Assembly: GCA_964019335.1 (NCBI GenBank)
Contig: OZ025744.1
Span: 124,001-188,000, forward strand
Source of the DNA: Diplonema japonicum
Lineage: Eukaryota > Euglenozoa > Diplonemea > Diplonemida > Diplonemidae
Length of the DNA: 64,000 nt
Direction of reading: 5' to 3'
A program made the position numbers and the translations under genes. The notes beneath the pieces are model-generated. The model was not told where the DNA came from. It worked only from the letters and a program-made list of their open reading frames with translations, and ran no database searches. Below, piece after piece: positions 30,663 through 41,296 of the stretch (positions are counted from its first letter, which is position 1; every line of letters starts with the position of its first letter).

Positions 30663-31602
30663 CAGGGAAGCCTCTGCAGGGTCGGCAGGGCGTGGTCATC
30701 TTCCGCATATATAGGGGTGATCTTAGAGGTACGGGGCTTGGGTTAGCCTCTGCAGGGTCGGCAGGGCGTGGTCATCTTCCGCATATATAGGGGTGATCTT
30801 AGAGGTACGGGGCTTGGGTTAGCCTCTGCAGGGTCGGCAGGGCGTGGTCATCTTCCGCATATATAGGGGTGATCTTAGAGGTACGGGGCTTGGGTTAGCC
30901 TCTGCAGGGTCGGCAGGGCGTGGTCATCTTCCGCATATATAGGGGTGATCTTAGAGGTACGGGGCTTGGGTTAGCCTCTGCAGGGTCGGCAGGGCGTGGT
31001 CATCTTCCGCATATATAGGGGTGATCTTAGAGGTACGGGGCTTGGGTTAGCCTCTGCAGGGTCGGCAGGGCGTGGTCATCTTCCGCATATATAGGGGTGA
31101 TCTTAGAGGTACGGGGCTTGGGTTAGCCTCTGCAGGGTCGGCAGGGCGTGGTCATCTTCCGCATATATAGGGGTGATCTTAGAGGTACGGGGCTTGGGTT
31201 AGCCTCTGCAGGGTCGGCAGGGCGTGGTCATCTTCCGCATATATAGGGGTGATCTTAGAGGTACGGGGCTTGGGTTAGCCTCTGCAGGGTCGGCAGGGCG
31301 TGGTCATCTTCCGCATATATAGGGGTGATCTTAGAGGTACGGGGCTTGGGTTAGCCTCTGCAGGGTCGGCAGGGCGTGGTCATCTTCCGCATATATAGGG
31401 GTGATCTTAGAGGTACGGGGCTTGGGTTAGCCTCTGCAGGGTCGGCAGGGCGTGGTCATCTTCCGCATATATAGGGGTGATCTTAGAGGTACGGGGCTTG
31501 GGTTAGCCTCTGCAGGGTCGGCAGGGCGTGGTCATCTTCCGCATATATAGGGGTGATCTTAGAGGTACGGGGCTTGGGTTAGCCTCTGCAGGGTCGGCAG
31601 GG
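30663..31602. repeat. 76-bp satellite, about 12 tandem units
   Basis: The landmark TCTTAGAGGTACGGGG recurs at 30721, 30797, 30873 and on to 31557 with an exact 76-bp spacing. Units look identical. Each contains GCATATATAGGGG and CTGCAGGGTCGGCAGGG. Such uniformity implies recent amplification or homogenisation. Confidence 0.95.
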
Positions 31603-31880
31603 CCACGCCCACCTGTGGGGCTTGGGGAAGCCTGTAGCAAACCCCCCCCCTGATCCTACGTTATTTTGGGTTGGGGGTCTTTCTTCCGGGCCCGCAGCGC
31701 CACCTGCAAGGCCGAGAACCCACAGAATCCATTTTTTTAAAGCTTTTCCCAGGGCTTTGGAATTCTTCGGGGGTGGGTGGGTGGGGGGCACAGGGCCCGG
31801 GGAAGCCTCTGCGGGGTCGGCAGGGCCACGCCTGCCTGCAGGGCTTGGGGAAGCCTGTAAGAAACCCTCCTGATTCTACG
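31603..31880. repeat. Satellite-related block, right flank
   Basis: This is a near copy of the left flank from GGCTTGGGGAAGCCTGTAGC through TTTAAAGCTTTTCCCAGGG, followed by two further GCTTGGGGAAGCC modules. Confidence 0.75.
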
Positions 31881-31910
31881 TTATATATATAAATATACTG
31901 TTAAACGAAT

Positions 31911-31994
31911 AATGTCGGACGGAAAAATTCCCGGACGGAAAAACTCCCGGACACCAAAAAAACCCGGACATTTTTCCGTCCGGGAGTTTTTCTG
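31911..31994. repeat. Hairpin-forming inverted repeat
   Basis: GAAAAACTCCCGGAC is followed about 25 bp later by its complement GTCCGGGAGTTTTTC, and GGACGGAAAAA pairs with TTTTTCCGTCC. It lies just left of block A and may mark an element end. Confidence 0.6.
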
Positions 31995-32090
31995 GGGAAA
32001 AGTCTTTTTTACGGAAGGGGGGTAGCAGCTCCTGCTTTTTTTCCCCTACCACCATGTTTGCCTGGAAGGGCTTTGCAGACTCGTATGCAG

Positions 32091-32792
32091 AGCCAAAATG
32101 TTTACCCTTGGTAAACGTTCTTCTTCTTTCAATCGATTGTTATATGTACTTATAAAATATAAAATATAAAATATAGCGCGCATTCGACGACACTGATCAA
32201 GCGACTGGCACCTTCCGAAGAAGGGCCTCCCACGTCCGCCGGGTTGAGCAGAGGATGCCCCGGGGCGGCCGTTCCAGTCTGATCATGTCGCACTATAATA
32301 TATGTTCTCATCTCCAAGGAGAAATGAGGTTTTTTGCCCTCGTAGCTCGCCGGGCCAGCACTCTTACTTGCGTAAGGTCTTCGTGGTTCTTGGGGGGTGG
32401 CGCTGTCCCACATTATGCCACTGCAGCGTGGTGAAGAACAGCCAGTCAGTGGCCACGAAGTAGTGATCCTTCAAGGCTCTCATATCTCCGTGCCGCGTGA
32501 ACTGCTGCCGTCTCTCGACGTCCCCCTTCGCCTTCCAGCCTTCCGAGTCATACCTGGCCATGATCCACGTCTTGTCAAAGTCCAGGATGAGGGCGAACCG
32601 GACAAACTTCATGTAAATCCCGAGTTCCTTCGCGGTTTTAGGCTCTTCGCCGAGCACGTGTTTGCAGACCCGTATCATGGCTTCTGGCGTCCACTCCCCT
32701 TCCGCTTCGACGATCCCGGCCGTCGCCAGTTTCGTGTGGGAGAGCTTATCTTCCAGACCCGCTCGATGTTCTTCAGCCAAAATGTTTACCCT
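32091..32792. repeat. Region bracketed by an 18-bp direct repeat
   Basis: AGCCAAAATGTTTACCCT occurs at 32091-32108 and again at 32775-32792. The interval holds block A copy 2 (32108-32192) and an unidentified minus-strand ORF. The repeat is longer than a typical target-site duplication. Confidence 0.6.
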
Positions 32793-32876
32793 GCGTGGCA
32801 GTTTGAATTTTTTTTCCCTCCCTTTCAATGCACCAACAAACAGCACCCACAGGATCTTAACTTTCTTCAATCTCAT
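32364..32876 (-). CDS. Unidentified ORF in the repeat island
   Basis: This 170-residue ORF has coding-like composition in its middle (EGEWTPEAMIRVCKHV, KFVRFALILDFDKTWIM). A possible acceptor (CTGCCACGCAG) before GGTAAACATT suggests the first residues may be intron. The sequence continues plausibly in another frame downstream to about 32150, hinting at a frameshift. No family was recognised; a degenerate mobile-element gene is the likeliest explanation. Confidence 0.35.
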   Translation of the reverse strand: MRLKKVKILWVLFVGALKGREKKFKLPRRVNILAEEHRAGLEDKLSHTKLATAGIVEAEGEWTPEAMIRVCKHVLGEEPKTAKELGIYMKFVRFALILDFDKTWIMARYDSEGWKAKGDVERRQQFTRHGDMRALKDHYFVATDWLFFTTLQWHNVGQRHPPRTTKTLRK

Positions 32877-32898
32877 AAACCCGTACTTCTTTCGTCAA

Positions 32899-34547
32899 AT
32901 GACCAGTTCGACTACCCAAGGCACGTTGAGCAACTGGCTTGTGAGGCACCCAACTTTGGTTGCTGACACTTCCGACCAGCTCACCCCCCGAGAGGTGGAG
33001 GAGATAAACTCCTTACACCGGGCCAAGAAGGCCAGAACAAACCCCCGAAAGCAGCCCCAGCTCCCGAAGGATACTAAAGCCCTTATTGGGCGATACGCTG
33101 CTACCCACGGCGTCGCGGCGGCCAGGTCGTGGTATCGCACGAAAGAGGGGGTGGAACTAGCAACGTCCAGTATTTCCGACTGGAAAAAAAACTTTGGAGG
33201 CTCTGTTGGGCCTGTTGCTGCCCCCTTTACCGTGCGCAAACCTCTTCTGGCCGCAGGCCCACCACCGGAAAACCTGGAAACGAGAAGGACAAAGAGAGGG
33301 CACGCTGTTTCGCCATGCAATTCAGGTCAAATAATCGACACCCATAAAGTAAGGCCTGAATTGGTCTGGAATATGGACCAAACCTCCCTGCAGCTGTTGC
33401 CGTTGGGGTTAAAAACCAAAACGAAAAGGGGTGCAAAGGTCGTAAAAGTCCGTGGCTTGGGGGACAAACGGGCCATAACTGGACAGCTGGCTGTCTCCCT
33501 GGCTGGGGATAAGTTGCATCCGCAACTTATATACAAAGGCAGAACGGAACCTGCAGCCGACAGGGTTTATCCAGGGTCCGTGCCCCGGGTCAAGCACCCG
33601 CCCACCGAATGGAGCCTAACGGCATCGCCCAGTCATTGGGCTAATTATGATACACTCAGTATCTGGGTCAAAAAGCTGTTTCTTCCTTTTTGCAGTAAAA
33701 CCATCGATTCTCATGGTTTTGCCCCGAACGAGTCGATTCTGCTGCTTGTCGATGACTACAACTGTCATTCGACCGATGAGTTTTTGGAGTTGTTCGAAGG
33801 CACAAACGTGCACATTGCTTTTGTCCCCCCCTGGGCTCACCTACATGATTCAACCGATGGATATTGGGTTGAACGCAGCTGTAAAAGCATCTATTAAGAA
33901 CAGTTATAAAAAGTGGGCTACACGAAGGCTCGACAAGCTGATTGCCTCAGGGGCGGCGGCTGAATCATGGGAGGTGCCCTCTACTAGCTCGATTAAAGGG
34001 CCTCACTTGAGGTATGCCACGAGGCTTTTTCTTTTCCTGTTTTTTTCCTAGGTGGGTCGAAACAGCCTGGGATGCTGTCTCCGGCCAGTCGATCAGGAAC
34101 AGCTGGGCTTCCTGTTTTGGCCACTACCTGGAACCCGGATGGAGCCCAATTTGGGAGTTTTCGGTACTTGCTGCATACGCCGGTGTTGCGTGTGTGCTGG
34201 CTGTTGGAAAAACATGGGAGGAAGAGTGGGAAGAGGACTGGGGCTGGGAGGAGGTCTGGGAAGAGGAGGAAGACGAGTACTCCCTATATGCCAGGCTTGC
34301 CCAGGACATGGAGCATGGACGTGTGGAAGTCATCGACGTAGATGCATCTTCCGACACGACCACCGTGTCCGCCGCCTCGACGATAACCGAAGAAACCTTT
34401 TCCGTTTCTTCAGACTCGTCAGTGGAGATACTCCCCAGTCTCACCCAGCAACGGCTGGATGACGCTGCCGCCAGGAGGGCCGCCAAGAAGGCAACAGCTA
34501 AGCCTGCAAGGCATGTTAGATTTCACTCACAGGTTTTGGCATGTTGA
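32899..34547 (+). pseudogene. pogo/Tigger-like DDE transposase gene with intron and one frameshift
   Basis: The plus-strand gene starts at ATG 32899. An N-terminal helix-turn-helix region (IGRYAATHGVAAARSWYR) precedes a DDE_1 catalytic core with Asp in WNMDQTSLQLLP, Asp in LLVDDYNCHS and the third Asp in IQPMDIGLN. The third motif is in a different frame from the first two: a one-base slip near the C run at 33826-33835 separates them. A 40-bp intron (34012-34051, GTATG...CCTAG) joins PHLR to WVETAWDAV, the usual helical segment after the core. The tail is acidic and poly-Glu-rich. It would be a DNA-cutting transposase if the slip is a sequencing error; as read it is broken. Confidence 0.8.
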
Positions 34548-34569
34548 AAATTTTCGCCGTTAGTCCGGG

Positions 34570-35250
34570 TTCCGTCCTCCAGATGTGGGGAGCCTTGGCC
34601 ACCACTCAAGCCAGCTGCCCCATACCCCTTCCAGCAGCTGCATCGTCGATGTCCTCGATGCCATGCTGGATCTGGCTTTGGATTTTGGCATGTTAAAATA
34701 CAACACGATTTCAAGACCTTTCGAAAGATGGATTACTGATACGGATGTCCCATCCTCTGACCAGCAGCCAACCACACTTCGCGTACTTACTGATGTACAA
34801 CTTGTTGAAATCACAAATACTGCACCTTCACACTCTTTTTGGAAATGCCTCAAGTTCCCCACCTTTTTTCCTGCAAAGCCACACACTTCTTGTAACACCC
34901 TTGTTTACTAGCGCCCTTGATTCCGTATGAAGAAAGGATCTTTGTATTATTATCATTTGGTCGATGTATCATGAGTTTTAATTATAAACTTTCTTCTGGC
35001 ATTATTGCTTCCTTAACACAGTTATTGATAGGTTGTACTCATTAAAGACTAGTTTTCATTTGTAAGTGGTGTAGTGTGTCCCTCTCAATGTTGCTGTTTT
35101 TTTTTTTTTTTTTTTTTCTTTTGTTTCAAACAATAGATAAAATCCCAATAACATCGGATCAGCTACCTTAGAGGAGATGAACTGTTCTGGCAAGCTAGTT
35201 TAGATCACATTAGTGCTTCAAGGATTGTCTGGCGTTGCTCAAGTAAGATG
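34570..35250. repeat. Dispersed repeat block B, copy 2
   Basis: This segment is the partner of 26818-27190. It follows the transposase stop directly, so it is likely the 3' non-coding part of the same transposon. A T run interrupts it at 35098-35118. Confidence 0.7.
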
Positions 35251-35440
35251 TGCATAAAAGGCTCTTCTGTGAGGGCATGTGTCGACTCCACATGTACTAC
35301 GTGACATGGACTGCTTTTAATATACTAAAATAGGTCCAAAGATGGGCCGACTTCCTCCCTTCATGTACCCTTCTAATTGAGGGACTGTTGGGGCTTCACT
35401 CGCTATAGTTTCCTTCCTAATCGATTTCTCTTTTTTTTCT

Positions 35441-35966
35441 TTATTCACCCTTTGTCATATTAAAGAATTCTTCTTGTGACAAATTCCTCAGCTTCGATGG
35501 TTTTTTTTTGTTGCCGAAGGAGTCATCTGTGAGGTCAGCGTTGGATTCAGTGTTGGGTAGTGTTGGGTTTGTCGTTTGCCTCCTCGTTGTCCTTTTTTTC
35601 CTCTTCGCCATCCAGCACCTACACCTCTTTGGTCCCTTCGGGGGCGTCATCCGCCTGCGGCTTCAGAGTCCTCCCACCGCCCTGTCTCTTCGCGGCTTGT
35701 TCCCTACAGAACTCGCTCACGGTCATCTTCCTCGTAGCAGTTGTCGCACTCTGGTCCACCTTGTTCGAGTCCCTCTGAGCCTCCGTATCCCCCTTGGGAC
35801 ATTGGTCCAAGGTCCGGTTCACCGCAGTGTCAGTCGCCCCCTGTTTCTTTACCTTGAGAATGTTTTTTTTTTTCTTTTTTTTTTTTTCTCCAAAAGAAAC
35901 AAGGAGGTTGAAAATCTTCGGAATAAACAAAACGCATATGAAAAGCAAGCCCACGAAAGGAAGCAA
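35441..35966 (-). pseudogene. Possible degenerate gene
   Basis: Two overlapping-frame pieces have protein-like composition: one with RKMTVSEFCREQAAKRQ (35966-35619) and one ending NLSQEEFFNMTKGE (35650-35441). A stop and frame change lie between them. No family was recognised. It could be a broken gene carried by the repeats or chance. Confidence 0.25.
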
Positions 35967-36282
35967 TCAAACCCATCTCAAAGTCCAGTTGTTTGTAAAA
36001 AAAAGGGGGGGGGAGGTTTCTTCTTGTTTGTTTTCTCTTCTTCTTTTCCTTCCACCCTCAAAAAAAGCCCCCGGCCCTTTGGGACCAGAGTGTACACCTC
36101 CGTAGAGGGTCCAGAAAAAAGGGGGGCAGAGAATCGGGATTGTTTTGTTTGTTGTTCAAGCATCAGCAGCCTTGGGTAACCACCCATGAGCCACCATTGC
36201 TGCCATTGTCTCCTCTGTCTTTCCCTGAAGTAAGTGACGCACATATGCCATGTGGTGCAGACGATAGGTCATATCATGTTTT

Positions 36283-36530
36283 CTAATGATTTGCAGAGAT
36301 TTCTTCTATACTGTTGATGGTTTCCAACTCCTCTACACTGAGGTCAGCTAGTCCTTCGGGTCCAGCTTCAGCTATCCTTTTGCACACATCCTTTTCTTCC
36401 TTCTCGTGGATTGCAGCCGAATTCCACAGTACAACACTTTCCTTAACTTTCTCGCCTGTCACTTCTTGTAACATCCTTGGTTACTAGTGCCCTTAATTTC
36501 GTATAAGGTAATTGTGATCACCCCGTCGTC
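36283..36530. repeat. Repeat-derived segment with short ORF
   Basis: About 40 bp at 36465-36505 (CTTCTTGTAACA ... TTACTAGTGCCCTTAATTTC) matches 34890-34935. A 63-residue minus-strand ORF (36474-36283; ending LSVEELETINSIEEISANH) starts in this repeat; its coding status is uncertain. Confidence 0.4.
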
Positions 36531-36613
36531 AGCGGATGGTGCAATTATTGGGGGTACTTCTTCCCCGGTCCTTGAGCCCAGAAGGACCGTGCTTTGTGGA
36601 CAAACCCTGCGTC

Positions 36614-36655
36614 TAGTATCTCAGTGTGTAAGCCCAGCTGACGAATGCTTGCATG
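36614..36655 (-). pseudogene. Fragment of carbonic anhydrase domain 1 with internal deletion
   Basis: CTCAGTGTGTAAGCCC and TGACGAATGCTTGCATGTT, separated by about 50 bp in the carbonic anhydrase gene (15501-15590), are fused almost directly here. Too short to be functional. Confidence 0.75.
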
Positions 36656-36675
36656 TTAAAATAAAGTTTCCATTA

Positions 36676-37065
36676 TGATGCAGGCCTTCGTCACCCAGTG
36701 TGCCACCCCATTCAGGATCCTTGTGTCGTCTGCCTCTAGCATGTAAGAGGCAGGGTTTGCGGCATTCGTGGCGGCGGTCTCGATGAAGTACTGCACCTTC
36801 CCCCCTGGCCACAGGGACGCCGTCGTAGCAAAGCTTGACCCCTGAACCTGTCCCTTCCTGTCAAAGGCACCTGCACGTCTCCCTCGAGAGTGTAAGGGTA
36901 CGTCTGGCTCAAAGGAATCTGCCCCTCTGACGCAGCAGCCACAGACAGGCTGCCTATCATCAGTAGTAGTTCCATATTTTCTTTTTTTTTTTTTTTTTTT
37001 TTGTTAACCTTTGGTGTTAATGAAGCGGGGAAGGGAGAATTGATATGTGCTACAATTTCTAAATA
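36676..37065 (-). pseudogene. Duplicated 5' end of the astacin gene, frameshifted
   Basis: This segment copies 25970-26345: the upstream pyrimidine tract, start codon, signal peptide and first 90 or so codons. A 4-bp deletion (one CTGT of CTGTCTGTC) shifts the frame after the VPLTG region, and the copy stops before the zinc-binding site. Because it includes sequence upstream of the presumed acceptor, it arose at DNA level and not from a spliced mRNA. Confidence 0.88.
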
Positions 37066-37296
37066 AGAATGTCAAAATTTGCCGATTTCTTTTTCTTTTT
37101 TTTTTTTTTTTTTGATGGAACAACCGCATCAAGAGCTACCAAGGCACAATTTTTTTTGGCCTATTTAAAAATTCCCCTAATAGAACAAAAGAAAAAAAAG
37201 GGGGGGGGTAAATTGAAATCTAAGTCGGGAGCAGCATTCTTTTCTTTCTTTCTTTCGTTTTTTTTTTTTTTTCCTGTGCACACCGGTCCCCTCTCC

Positions 37297-38511
37297 TCAA
37301 CCTTCATCTTCAGTGCAGTTCTTGTTCTTCCAGTAGCACAGCATTCCGCGGTCTCGTTTTCTCTGTTCCGCCCGCTCGCCTTTTTTCCAGGACTGCTTCT
37401 TGAGGTACATGGTTTTGTACGACTGGAGGTGTTTGGTCGCGTTGCGGGTGAAAAGAAGAGACCAGAGATACCCCCACGGAGATGACACTTGAGAAGCGAG
37501 GCCGAGCCACGAGGCCTGCGCAGGGAACACAGAAGGAGTCCCATTGCACGAGTCGATCCAAAGCACCTGCTTGAGGTACAGCTCCTTGGGTGACACGGCA
37601 ACGGCGTGGACGGCCACAGGCGTAACGTTGGCTCTGAACTGCAGTTTTGTCTTGAAATAATCATGCCCGTGCGCAAAAAGACACCTGTCTAGCTGGCCAA
37701 CCTTGTCCCATGATGTGTTGTCCATTTTCACAGCAGCATTGACTCCGTACTGTTCATGTAGATATGTAGCCTGGAATGCCCCCGTGCGGAACATCGCTCG
37801 GATGCTCCGTTTCACTGTCACGTCGTCACCCTTCACAAGCAAATCGACAACTTTGTCCTCGGGCCTCGCGATGTATAAACCCATGCACTGCAGGCCGAAC
37901 CTTCCCAGAATGTCTGAGCTCGGCGCGTCTTCTTTGCAAACCTCGGTTCTGTTCGGAAGAAACGGAGCTTCAGCTTGAAACGCGATATACTTCCCGCCAG
38001 ACAGCGACGACAGTGCATAGGGAACGGGATCCTGAAGGTATGTTATATCAGCTTCCGAGCATAGTACAGTGAATCCCCATTGGAGGATGAAGGTTATGCC
38101 ACGGAGTTTCATTAAGGTGAGCGCGACACGGCGGGAGTCGCGTTGAGAGGCCTTTCCGGGTGGTCCGAGACCACCTGGGCATGGGATGGAAGGGTAGTTT
38201 GTTGTTGTCAGGTGGTCCAAGGTTTTCCAGTCCAAAGACATGATGATTGAGTCGCGGCCAGATTTTTTTAGGGTGCATAAGGCGTTGACCGCCATGTCCA
38301 CGTGTCCCCAGTTGCTTACTACTACCGTTGCCATGCCGTCTGGGAACCTGTCCCACATGGCTTCGCATATTTCCCTCCGTTTTTCCCTCGGCAACGTGTG
38401 GACAGTCGCCAGCCCGCTTTGCTGGCCTGAAAACGATACCCTTTCAGTGATCGCACACTGCGTCTTTAATGCCACTACGGCCGTGGCTACCGATGCCATC
38501 AGTGCTATCAT
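37297..38511 (-). CDS. Nucleotide-diphospho-sugar transferase (GT77-like)
   Basis: The 404-residue protein starts with a hydrophobic signal or anchor (MIALMASVATAVVAL). The core matches the nucleotide-diphospho-sugar transferase fold seen in GT77-type enzymes: VVVSNWGHVDMAVNALCTL near the N-terminus and a metal/sugar-nucleotide site in VLCSEADITYLQDPVPY, where family members usually have SDVDVVWLRDP. It is probably a Golgi or ER type II enzyme that glycosylates secreted proteins; donor and acceptor cannot be inferred. The C-terminus is Lys/Arg-rich. The ATG at 38511 is directly preceded by 24 A residues. Confidence 0.75.
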   Translation of the reverse strand: MIALMASVATAVVALKTQCAITERVSFSGQQSGLATVHTLPREKRREICEAMWDRFPDGMATVVVSNWGHVDMAVNALCTLKKSGRDSIIMSLDWKTLDHLTTTNYPSIPCPGGLGPPGKASQRDSRRVALTLMKLRGITFILQWGFTVLCSEADITYLQDPVPYALSSLSGGKYIAFQAEAPFLPNRTEVCKEDAPSSDILGRFGLQCMGLYIARPEDKVVDLLVKGDDVTVKRSIRAMFRTGAFQATYLHEQYGVNAAVKMDNTSWDKVGQLDRCLFAHGHDYFKTKLQFRANVTPVAVHAVAVSPKELYLKQVLWIDSCNGTPSVFPAQASWLGLASQVSSPWGYLWSLLFTRNATKHLQSYKTMYLKKQSWKKGERAEQRKRDRGMLCYWKNKNCTEDEG

Positions 38512-39973
38512 TTTTTTTTTTTTTTTTTTTTTTTTGTGTAGAAGTTGTTCACCTTTTTTTTTTTTTTTGAGGGAATAATTTTTTACATCGGGGCATGATA
38601 GAGCGGGGGGAAGATACGTAAGACTCCACGGGGGGCCTTGTTTTTTTTTTTAAAGGGAGGGAAACGAATATATAGTGGGGGGAGGGGGGTGTAACAAATT
38701 AGGGTCCAATAAAAGACGAGGGAGGAGAGGGGGAAAAAAAAGGGGGGGGGGCAGAAGAGAGGTGACAAAAAAAAGGAGTGTATTTTTTGTTTCTTTCTTT
38801 TTCTCTCTCTTTTATTCTTTTTCCAAAAGAATGTAATATATTGAGCAAGCACATTTTGTTTCTTTCCGTTGTCGCACTTCCTTTTTTTTTTTTTTATTTA
38901 TTTGGCTCGAGCGAAAACAAAATAAAGGAAGGGAAACCATAAAAGACAGAGCGCGGTGTGTCACCATCTTTCCATTCTCATTTCATTTCGCCTCTTTTCT
39001 CTATGTTAAAAAAAAAAGTTTGGTTTCTTCCCTCACATGGCAGCCTTTTTTTTTTTTCTTTTTCTTTTTTTACTCCATTTCCTCTTTGGTGGTGGTACAA
39101 TTCACAAAATGTAAGAAACGAGCGAAAATAACTCTTTTCTTTTGAACGGGCGGGAATGGTGAAGCAACTTCAGAAAGAGGCCTTTTGGAAGGAAAAAAAA
39201 TTTGGAGGCAGAAATCACTGCTGCCAGCTTTTGAAAAGAAGAGACCAAATCAGGCCCTTTGGGGGGGAAAAAAAAAAGGGAGAAAATAAAGGAGGGAAGA
39301 GGGGGAAGTTATAAGAGAGAAAAAAGGGCGGCTTTTTTTTTTTTTTTCCAGGGTGGAGGGAAATTATTTTCCCCAACACCATTTTTTTTTTCTTTTGCCC
39401 TCTCCCCTTCCTTCCCTTGTCGTGAAAAAAAAAGAAAAAAATTAAGACGGGGGGGGGGGGGTTAGATTTTATTTTAGAAAGGAAAAAAAAGTGTTTCCTG
39501 GAATATCTCCTCGTTGTGCTGCATCGCATAAGCACGGAGAAATGGGAAACTGAAAAAAAATAAAATAAAATAATATGGAAAAAAAAAAAGAAAGGCAATC
39601 CCACTTCAAGAAAGCCGTTAGAAGAAGGGGGGAAAAAAAGAAGAAAAGAGGGGGGAAAAAAAACATAAGGACAAAAGATTTTAAACAGAAGAAAGTAAAA
39701 AAGAAAAAAAGCATATGAGGAGGGAGGCCATTGCAGGACACACACACACTCCCTCTTTTTTTTTTTTTTTTTTTTTTTTTTGCCCCACTGTCAATGCAAA
39801 AAAAAAAAATATTTACTCTCTCCTGTTCACACGCACTATCCCCGCAGGAATGCAAAAAAAAAAAAAAAAAAAAAAAAATCAAAAAAAAAAAAAATCGTGT
39901 TAAAAAAAAAGATTTTCTATGAAACAATAAAAAAAAAAAAAGCTATTCACAAATAAATAAAGTTTCGGTCGAG

Positions 39974-40009
<36 letters not shown>
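38512..40009. other. Low-complexity spacer
   Basis: Long A, T and G runs fill this 1.5-kb gap between the glycosyltransferase and the Ntn hydrolase. No gene was seen. Confidence 0.6.
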
Positions 40010-40011
<2 letters not shown>

Positions 40012-41059
40012 AGTTTTGTTGCACCACCGCAGTGACATCTTTGATACCAAGTGTCCCATCATCCATGGGGAACGACCAAGCCTTCGTGAAGTCGAGCCTC
40101 GAGAAGTCGAGATACCTCCACTGCATGTTACTGTAAGTCCGCAAGTACAACTTCCTCTCCGCAGGGACTTTAACAACGGCCCATTGCGTCGCTTCAGCCG
40201 GCGTCGCATCCGATTTAGGGGTTTTGTTCACGGTACCCTTCACGATGTGGACGGTGTTGAGCAAGGATTGAATAAGAACGAAGGTGTCGTTTTGCGTGCG
40301 AAGAGGCCGCTGCTGGATAGAAAAATCACGAAGATACACCATGCGAATAAACCTAGCAGGCGGCGACAAATCACCAGGAAGCCCAAGCAAATTCGTTCCA
40401 AACGACAATGATGGAACAACTGACGTAGCAGGCAGCGTAGGAGACAACGCAACATAGTTTTTCACGTTTCTAACATGCCACGAGTACTCCGGGTCATTCG
40501 TTAAAACCCCGAATTCGTCATTGTGCCATACTGGTGCACCATTGACATATTCCAGGATAAGCCCGTTTCCTGAAGCGTCTGATAACGTCCAGTGGCAGAA
40601 AAGCTCCGGGTTTACGTTGCGGGTGTCGACGATGTTGATTTTTTTCACACGCTCGCGGGCCTCTTCAACTGTTTTACAGGTTCCTAGAAGGTATGGAACA
40701 AGGAATTGAAAACCCATGTTTGGGACTGTTTTTGAAGTGTTTGCCCATACTGTATCGCGTTGGGTCAAAGCTGATATTGTGAAGCCTGCCTCGTTCATTC
40801 CCTCTACTAGTGCCATCCCATTGACAAGCATCAGAGGGGCACCTATGCTCACGAACCCGTAGGTGTTGTTCCATTTCACGTCGCCTTCCTTCCAACGTTG
40901 GAGCCGTGGGTGCATGGCGTAGGACCACATTATTACGTCTGCTTCTGCGAGCTCCATTGTCCTACCTATCCCAAACGGGAGCGCTCCTCTCCTGCCGCTT
41001 GGTGTTACCTTCACCGAAGTGCAGGCCATTGCCAATGCTGCTATCGTGGCAAGCATCAT
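40010..41059 (-). CDS. Choloylglycine-hydrolase/penicillin V acylase-type Ntn hydrolase, secreted
   Basis: This 349-residue protein begins with a signal peptide ending MMLATIAALAMA; the next residue is Cys13 (CTSVKV), the expected N-terminal nucleophile. Other family landmarks are GRTME, MNEAGFTISAL and LTNDPEYSWHVRNVKNY, corresponding to the substrate-pocket and oxyanion segments. Enzymes of this family cleave C-N amide bonds (bile salts, penicillin V, N-acyl-ethanolamines or N-acyl homoserine lactones). Signal peptidase cleavage would expose the catalytic Cys, so export and activation would be coupled. The ATG follows 14 A residues and an acceptor-like TTTTTCTCCAAG. Confidence 0.85.
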
Positions 41060-41296
41060 TTTTTTTTTTTTTTCTTTTATATACCTTGGAGAAAAATGTG
41101 GGAAATATATTTATAAAAGGTGATATAAAAAGGAGAGAGTGATGCGACAGAAGAAACGATTGGGTGAAGGGAAGCTTTAAAAAAAAAAAATGAGGAAAAC
41201 GGGTTTTTTTTTTTAAAATAAAAAAAGGAGGGGATGGGATGGGATGGGGGGGGGTCATATGGTCCTTAAAAAGGGCCACTTTTTTCAGGCTCTTCG
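41060..41296. other. Short spacer
   Basis: This is the 5' flank of the Ntn hydrolase gene, with A, T and G runs up to the palindrome. Confidence 0.5.

Noticed and set aside
30663-31602. CRISPR-like regular repeats
   Set aside because: The 76-bp units are contiguous and identical with no variable spacers, and the genome is eukaryotic.
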